37,577 nucleotides of DNA, from contig PLCM01000028.1 of NCBI GenBank assembly GCA_003134765.1, forward strand, positions 1 to 37,577. Reading direction: 5' to 3'. This stretch comes from Spartobacteria bacterium (GTDB lineage: Bacteria > Verrucomicrobiota > Verrucomicrobiia > Chthoniobacterales > UBA10450). This document shows positions 33,546 through 37,577 of this stretch, one piece after another; the stretch's first letter is position 1; each line of letters begins with the position of its first letter. Both the position numbers and the translations under genes were made by a program. The notes below the pieces were generated by a model, which was not told the origin of the DNA, did no database searches, and was given only the letters and a program-made list of their open reading frames with translations.

Positions 33546-34619
33546 ATGAATTCTAACATTCATTCTTTACGAACTGATGCTTTGCCGCCGGAAATTAGGG
33601 GTCGCTCTGCGTGGTACGGTCCAGAGTTAGCGAGGAGTACCGATTGGATAGCGAGACTTTCCCAGACCGAGATCGCGGAAGTAGAAAGCGCAATGAGGAA
33701 ATTGGTGGAATCATCCTTCGACCTGACGTCGATTAGCAGTCAAGATTTTCCGCTTCCGACGCTGGGCGCGCGCCTTCGTGATGTCCTGGACGAGGTACTT
33801 AATGGCCGCGGCTTCGCGCTGATTCGAGCCCTGCCGGTACAGCGTTGGTCCAAGCGCGAAGCGGCGATCGCGTTTCTCGGGATAGGAGTTCATCTCGGCC
33901 ATTTGCGAATACAAAATGCCGCCGGTCATTTGCTGGGGCATGTTAAGGACCTGGGCCGCTCCAGCGAAGATCCCAATGCACGAATTTACCAGACAAAAGA
34001 ACGCCAAACCTTTCACACCGACTCTTGCGACGTGGTTGGTTTGTTATGTCTGCAGCCCGCAAAATTCGGCGGGTTATCAACCGTGGTGTCGTCCACGACC
34101 ATTTTTAATGAAATGCGGCGGCGCCGACCGGACCTTCTGAGAGTCTTACTTGATCCGATTGAAACCGATCGACGTGGTGAAGCTCCCGAAGGCAGCAAAC
34201 CTTATTTCCGGATTCCAGTGTTTAACTGGTATGGGAATCAGTTGTCGGCGATCTATCAGCGGCAATACATCGAGTCTGCTCGCCGATTTTCCGGAGTCGG
34301 CCCGCTTAGCGCTCTTCAGATCCAAGCACTGAATCTGTTTGACGAACTGGCGAACGACCCGGCTCTGAACTTGAATATGGAGCTTGAACCGGGAGATATG
34401 CAATTCGTGCACAATCACACTATGCTGCATGATCGAACCGCATTCGAGGATCACCCGGAGCCTGAACGCAAGCGCCACTTGCTGCGCTTGTGGTTGGCGC
34501 CACCAAACGCTGGTCCGCTTCCGGAAGTTTTCGCAGAACGGTTCGGTTCGGTTACGCCCGGAGATCGTGGGGGCATCGCAGTGAAAAGATCGAGGCCTAC
34601 GATACCGTTCGACGTTTAG
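33546..34619 (+). CDS. TauD/TfdA-family Fe(II)/2-oxoglutarate dioxygenase
   Basis: The 357-residue protein has the non-haem iron facial triad: HTD at 157-159 (ERQTFHTDSCDVVGLLCL) and a distal His at about 295 (HNHTMLHDRTAFED), with Arg314 (HLLRLWLAPP) to bind 2-oxoglutarate. It fits TauD/TfdA-like enzymes, which hydroxylate sulfonates, carnitine precursors, amino acids or natural-product intermediates. The nearest familiar form is the group with an N-terminal extension (about 1-80). Substrate unknown. AGGAGAAG lies 6 bp before ATG. An amino-acid permease starts 11 bp after the stop, so uptake and oxidation of an amino-acid-like compound is a reasonable inference. Confidence 0.88.
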   Translation: MNSNIHSLRTDALPPEIRGRSAWYGPELARSTDWIARLSQTEIAEVESAMRKLVESSFDLTSISSQDFPLPTLGARLRDVLDEVLNGRGFALIRALPVQRWSKREAAIAFLGIGVHLGHLRIQNAAGHLLGHVKDLGRSSEDPNARIYQTKERQTFHTDSCDVVGLLCLQPAKFGGLSTVVSSTTIFNEMRRRRPDLLRVLLDPIETDRRGEAPEGSKPYFRIPVFNWYGNQLSAIYQRQYIESARRFSGVGPLSALQIQALNLFDELANDPALNLNMELEPGDMQFVHNHTMLHDRTAFEDHPEPERKRHLLRLWLAPPNAGPLPEVFAERFGSVTPGDRGGIAVKRSRPTIPFDV

Positions 34620-34630
34620 TGCGAGTGGCG

Positions 34631-35962
34631 ATGGACCCGACCGATGAAGGTCTAAGCCGAGAAATTACGAAGTGGGATCTGATTGCTCTCTTCGTCAATG
34701 TTACGGTGGGTGCCGGGATTTTTCGGTTGCCGGCGGATGTCCAAAGGACAGTAGGTAACTATAGCCTGCCGGCGTTCGCCTTGTGTGCTGTCATCGTGGG
34801 GCTGATCGCACTTTGCTTTGCCGAAGTCGGCAGTCGATTCAGTGGGACTGGCGGACCTTATCTTTACGCGCGAGAAACCTTCGGACCCCTGCCTGGCTTT
34901 ACCGTTGGTTGGTTGCTGTGGCTGACCAGGCTGGGTGGTTTCGCTACCCTCGTGCAGGTATTGGTCGCATATCTTGGTTACTTTTGGCCTACAGTTGAAT
35001 CAGGTTTAGCGCGGGCTGGAGTCATCACGGGAATCGTCGGCGTTCTTACCGTCATTAATATAAGGGGTGTTCGGCGATCAGCGCGTGTCGGTGATGTGTT
35101 TACCGTTAGTAAGCTGATCCCATTGTTTCTGTTCGTTGCCGTTGGAATTTTCTTTGTCAGCCCGGCACGTCTCACGCTTGGGACGAGGCCGGACTTCGGA
35201 CCGTTTGCGGGTGCTGTATTGATATTAATTTTCGCCTTCTCGGGCTTTGAGGCGGTGCTTGTGAATTCAGGCGAGATTCGTCAGCCGCAGAAAGTAATAC
35301 CCTTTGCCCTTTTTTCTGCACTTGGCGCCGTGGTTGTGCTGTTCGTTTTGATTCAGGTGGTGTGTGTCGGAACCCTGCCTCAACTAACAACGTCAGAAAG
35401 ACCACTCGTTGACGCCAGCGAGAGGTTTTTCGGAGCTTTGGGCCCGACTATCATTTCGGCAGGAGCGATTGTTGGGATCGTAGGCACTCTGAATGCAGTC
35501 ATGCTGGCGCTCACGCGGCTGCCATTTGCAATGGCGATACAAGGTCAGCTTCCGGCTCCTCTAACGCGCGTTCACACAAGATTTCGCACGCCTCACGTTT
35601 CTATTCTGGTTTCGGCGGCGGCGGCGTTATTCCTGTCGTTGGCGGGCACGTTTGTCTATGCGGTGAAGATCACAGTAATCACCAGAGTGATCGTCTATAC
35701 GAGCACATGCCTTGCGCTGCCAATTCTACGTCGCCGGTCTACGACGGTCACGCCACGAAGTCTTTCGACCGGATTTCAACTGCCGGCGGGGATGTTAATC
35801 TCAGTCGTCTGCGTAGTTCTATGTCTTTGGCTATTGGCCAGCAGCGGACTTAGCGAGGTCAGGGACGTAGCCATAGCCGTCGCTCTTGGCTTAGCCTTCT
35901 ATGCAGCCACCAAACTGAGTCAAAGAAGAGTTCCTCCAATCTCTCGTTTCATGGACTTGTGA
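34631..35962 (+). CDS. APC-superfamily amino-acid permease
   Basis: I use ATG 34631 (MDPTDEGLSREITKWDLIAL), 11 bp after the dioxygenase stop; a longer frame from 34490 overlaps that gene and is unlikely. The 443-residue protein has about 12 hydrophobic helices. The first contains FVNVTVGAGIFRLPADV, the G-(A/S)-G-I-F substrate-binding break of APC carriers; FAFSGFEAVLVNSGEIRQPQ is the equivalent of helix 6 and its loop. Closest in form to basic/branched amino-acid or GABA-type permeases. Translational coupling with the upstream dioxygenase suggests transport of its substrate. Confidence 0.88.
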   Translation: MDPTDEGLSREITKWDLIALFVNVTVGAGIFRLPADVQRTVGNYSLPAFALCAVIVGLIALCFAEVGSRFSGTGGPYLYARETFGPLPGFTVGWLLWLTRLGGFATLVQVLVAYLGYFWPTVESGLARAGVITGIVGVLTVINIRGVRRSARVGDVFTVSKLIPLFLFVAVGIFFVSPARLTLGTRPDFGPFAGAVLILIFAFSGFEAVLVNSGEIRQPQKVIPFALFSALGAVVVLFVLIQVVCVGTLPQLTTSERPLVDASERFFGALGPTIISAGAIVGIVGTLNAVMLALTRLPFAMAIQGQLPAPLTRVHTRFRTPHVSILVSAAAALFLSLAGTFVYAVKITVITRVIVYTSTCLALPILRRRSTTVTPRSLSTGFQLPAGMLISVVCVVLCLWLLASSGLSEVRDVAIAVALGLAFYAATKLSQRRVPPISRFMDL

Positions 35963-36075
35963 CCGCGTCGAGACGAGCTGGGCGCAGCGATCAGAACTCA
36001 CGATTACGAACAACTAACCGAAGTAACAGAACGAAAGGAACACCATCCCAGTGCTCGTTCACAAGTTTCGTTAAT

Positions 36076-36213
36076 TCACGGGCGGGCTTCGAGACTTGGC
36101 AGGGCGCCCAGTTGAGCCAAGATCACCGTCCCTGACGGATAGCCGTTGAAGGATTGAATCTTGCCATCTTTCAGGCGAAATACGTCACAGCACGGTGCAT
36201 CCAGAAGTAAATG
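36076..36213 (-). pseudogene. SnoaL/NTF2-like protein, C-terminal relic
   Basis: The frame reads CCDVFRLKDGKIQSFNGYPS followed by GTVILAQLGALPSLEARP and stop. The V-F-R-L-K-D-G-K-I pattern is the last strand pair of SnoaL-like domains. An in-frame TAG lies just upstream, so the first two thirds are gone. Confidence 0.65.
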
Positions 36214-36428
36214 CTAACCGCGCACGCTCCCCGTTTCAGATTTGACGCACGCCCTCAGCCGTTGAAAGGCGTCCCCCCTGAAATCTGACACTGCGATCTG
36301 ATACTCCAAGCAGTTTTTCGAGCAAACGCCTGCCATCAGTTACTCACACCAAAACCCGTTTTCTCCTCGTGGCGCATCATCGCGAGCTGCTGCAAACGTT
36401 GGAACACATTTCTGTAATACAGAAATCC

Positions 36429-36500
36429 GTGAAGCCTAGGGGATTATCCTCGCTGCGCGATGCTCTGGAGATTGATCCCGGCAGAGGCGGGATTGTGACC
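36429..36500 (+). repeat. Degenerate paired-hairpin repeat
   Basis: It has gtgaagcctaggggatt at the left, like the other copies (gtggagcctaggggg), and a GATCCCG/CGGGATT inverted pair, but lacks the TTTTG(T/A)CA ends. Confidence 0.45.
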
Positions 36501-36648
36501 CTCGCGCGTGACGCGCCCCACCAGTCGAACGGCGTTGACTCCTTCGCGCCCGCTCAGTCGGCCTCTTGGCCTTCCCGTCTATGTCGCGGCCGCCCGGCTC
36601 GCTCCATTCTCATCCCCAAGTGCTCCAGGATTTCGAATCGAAATCCGT

Positions 36649-36761
36649 GGAGCCTAGGGGGTCCGTTCCCCTTTTGTCATTTGCGCTTCAAAACGCAGAG
36701 AAATCAAGGTCGGAGATGATGATTTCTCCTGGGTCGAACCCCCTCCGGACCCATTTTGACA
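36649..36761 (+). repeat. Paired-hairpin intergenic repeat, copy 4
   Basis: It starts ggagcctagggggtccgttc. The arms GGGTCCG (left) and CGGACCC (right) are exact complements, and GAGAAATC/GATTTCTC forms a perfect 8-bp central stem. It ends cccattttgaca. It is closest to copy 1 at 7737. Confidence 0.78.
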
Positions 36762-36815
36762 TTCGTAACTCGATGAGTATTTCGCGCTCCGTTTCGCAAA
36801 CGCATAAGCGATTTT

Positions 36816-37577
36816 TCACGACCGCGGGTGGAGCGCACGCCGCGCTGTTTGGCCGAGCGGCGCGAGCAAACCGGCCCCCGTGAAAACAACAAGTAACCAT
36901 GAAAAGGAATCACCTGTGCGGCTATACAAGGTGCGGCGGGAATCGACGTAGACGCGTTGCGTGCTTTGACCGCTCACTCCCGCCGTGCGGCGCAATTGCT
37001 CGATGGCGGCGATCTCGGTGGTCACGTGCGCGGCGAGCGCGGGGTTGGTGGCGAGTTCAGCGGCATGGTCGCGCCGGAATTTTACGAGGGCGGCGATCCG
37101 CGGTAGTTCGGGGGCGCCGAGCCCGGTCCACGATTGGCCGCGGGCGTTGACGACTTCGCCATACATTTCGCCGGTCGGTTTCACGAAACCGGAGATGCCG
37201 GTATTAGAGCTTCGCGCGATGCCGGCCCGCGCTTCCACGGCGCGGAAGGAGGACATGGCGGCGTGCCACACCTGGGCGCGGTTGCGCTGGAAGATCCCGT
37301 CGTTCGACATGTTTACGAAAAAATCCGCAGCCTTGCCGCCGCGAGCGTTTTGCAGAAACGTTCCGCAGCTTTCGGCGTAGCAAAGCTCGACACACATGGA
37401 GACGGCGTAGTGCAACGGCGTGTTCGTCGCGCTCGCCGCGGGCAATTCGAACACCTGGCGCTGCTCACCGCGCGTGTACCATCCCGCCGCAACCACGCTG
37501 CTGTGCGAGGCGACCGATTCTTCCAGCAGCGTGTGGATAAAGGTGCCGCGAAAAGGAATGCTTTCCGCGAGAGGGAA
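36816..37577 (-). CDS. lnt: Apolipoprotein N-acyltransferase, C-terminal part (start beyond window)
   Basis: The minus frame is open to the right edge (FPLAESIPFRG onward). It contains the nitrilase-type catalytic Cys in CVELCYAES (Cys at 37380-37382), then ADFFVNMSNDGIFQRNRAQV and WHAAMSSFRAVEARAGIARS with NTGISGFVKPTGE, all typical of Lnt. A C-terminal membrane helix follows (SWLLVVFTGAGLLAPLG). Lnt adds the third acyl chain to lipoproteins at the inner membrane, consistent with the lipoproteins in this window. The N-terminal membrane part and the catalytic Lys region are outside the window. A shorter start at GTG 37496 would lack catalytic residues, so I reject it. Confidence 0.85.
   Translation of the reverse strand, partial: FPLAESIPFRGTFIHTLLEESVASHSSVVAAGWYTRGEQRQVFELPAASATNTPLHYAVSMCVELCYAESCGTFLQNARGGKAADFFVNMSNDGIFQRNRAQVWHAAMSSFRAVEARAGIARSSNTGISGFVKPTGEMYGEVVNARGQSWTGLGAPELPRIAALVKFRRDHAAELATNPALAAHVTTEIAAIEQLRRTAGVSGQSTQRVYVDSRRTLYSRTGDSFSWLLVVFTGAGLLAPLGQTARRALHPRS

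Larger units (their letters stand above)
35963..36648. other. Gene-poor region with relics
   Basis: Nothing coding can be supported apart from the SnoaL-like relic (36076-36213). A degenerate repeat copy is present at 36429-36500. The rest has no recognisable gene or RNA. Confidence 0.5.

Noticed and set aside
36649..36761. Paired-hairpin repeat as a tRNA or tmRNA gene
   Set aside because: The ends pair like an acceptor stem and a GGTCGAACC-like arm exists, but the T-loop is too short, no anticodon arm is evident and the central stem is wrong for a tRNA.

Overview
The window looks like an accessory region of a soil-type Verrucomicrobiota chromosome (Chthoniobacterales/Spartobacteria-like). 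I infer this from the gene families, not from a marker gene. Two giant secreted repeat proteins end in a low-complexity Thr/Pro linker plus a duplicated C-terminal module opening with Asn-Ile-Ser-Thr-Arg. There are also Sel1, delta-60 and DUF3828-like secreted proteins, and the only housekeeping-like gene is a partial lnt at the right edge. No rRNA, tRNA or CRISPR array was seen. The region is rich in broken genes.

Layout. 1-1061: 5' part of a minus-strand Ala/Lys/Asp-rich coiled-coil lipoprotein with 96-bp repeats. 1484-2395: orphan archaeo-eukaryotic-type primase/polymerase. 2490-6125: integron-like cassette array (VOC enzyme, small membrane proteins, MAPEG protein, unknown protein) with attC sites and two copies of a 240-bp sequence, one beside an IS110-type transposase stub, that interrupt attC sites. 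6224-7390: Sel1 protein. 7986-14285: 2099-residue secreted adhesin-like protein. 14466-14771: degenerate integron integrase (IntI). 15010-16749: GC-rich beta-propeller protein joined to a beta-helix scrap and an IS30 transposase tail. 16750-18242: second cassette array leading to a candidate attI. 18381-19074: a second intI reduced to its two ends, with a foreign segment between them encoding a 63-residue Cys-containing protein with its own terminator.

19276-22829: a two-gene operon, SIR2-like/TIR fusion followed by a membrane STAND NTPase, bracketed by copies of a long palindromic repeat. This is the best candidate for an anti-phage (NAD-depletion) system. 23256-28232: small secreted proteins, mostly one paralogous OB/beta-barrel-like family, with several decayed copies. 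28626-29126: MazF/PemK-type toxin-antitoxin pair whose toxin carries frameshifts. 29158-33202: second large secreted repeat protein flanked by relics of relatives. 33546-35962: TauD-family dioxygenase plus APC permease operon. 36816-37577: lnt.

How it fits together. The cassettes read on the minus strand and both IntI relics on the plus strand, the usual divergent integron geometry. Both integrases are dead, so the arrays are probably fossils unless an intact IntI lies elsewhere. A separate family of about 115-bp paired-hairpin repeats (7737, 28406, 33355, 36649, plus a degenerate copy at 36429) sits only between genes, always in the same orientation. Several frameshifts (about 17860, 25110, 27600, 28720, 28950) could be real decay or assembly indels; the sequence alone cannot separate these.
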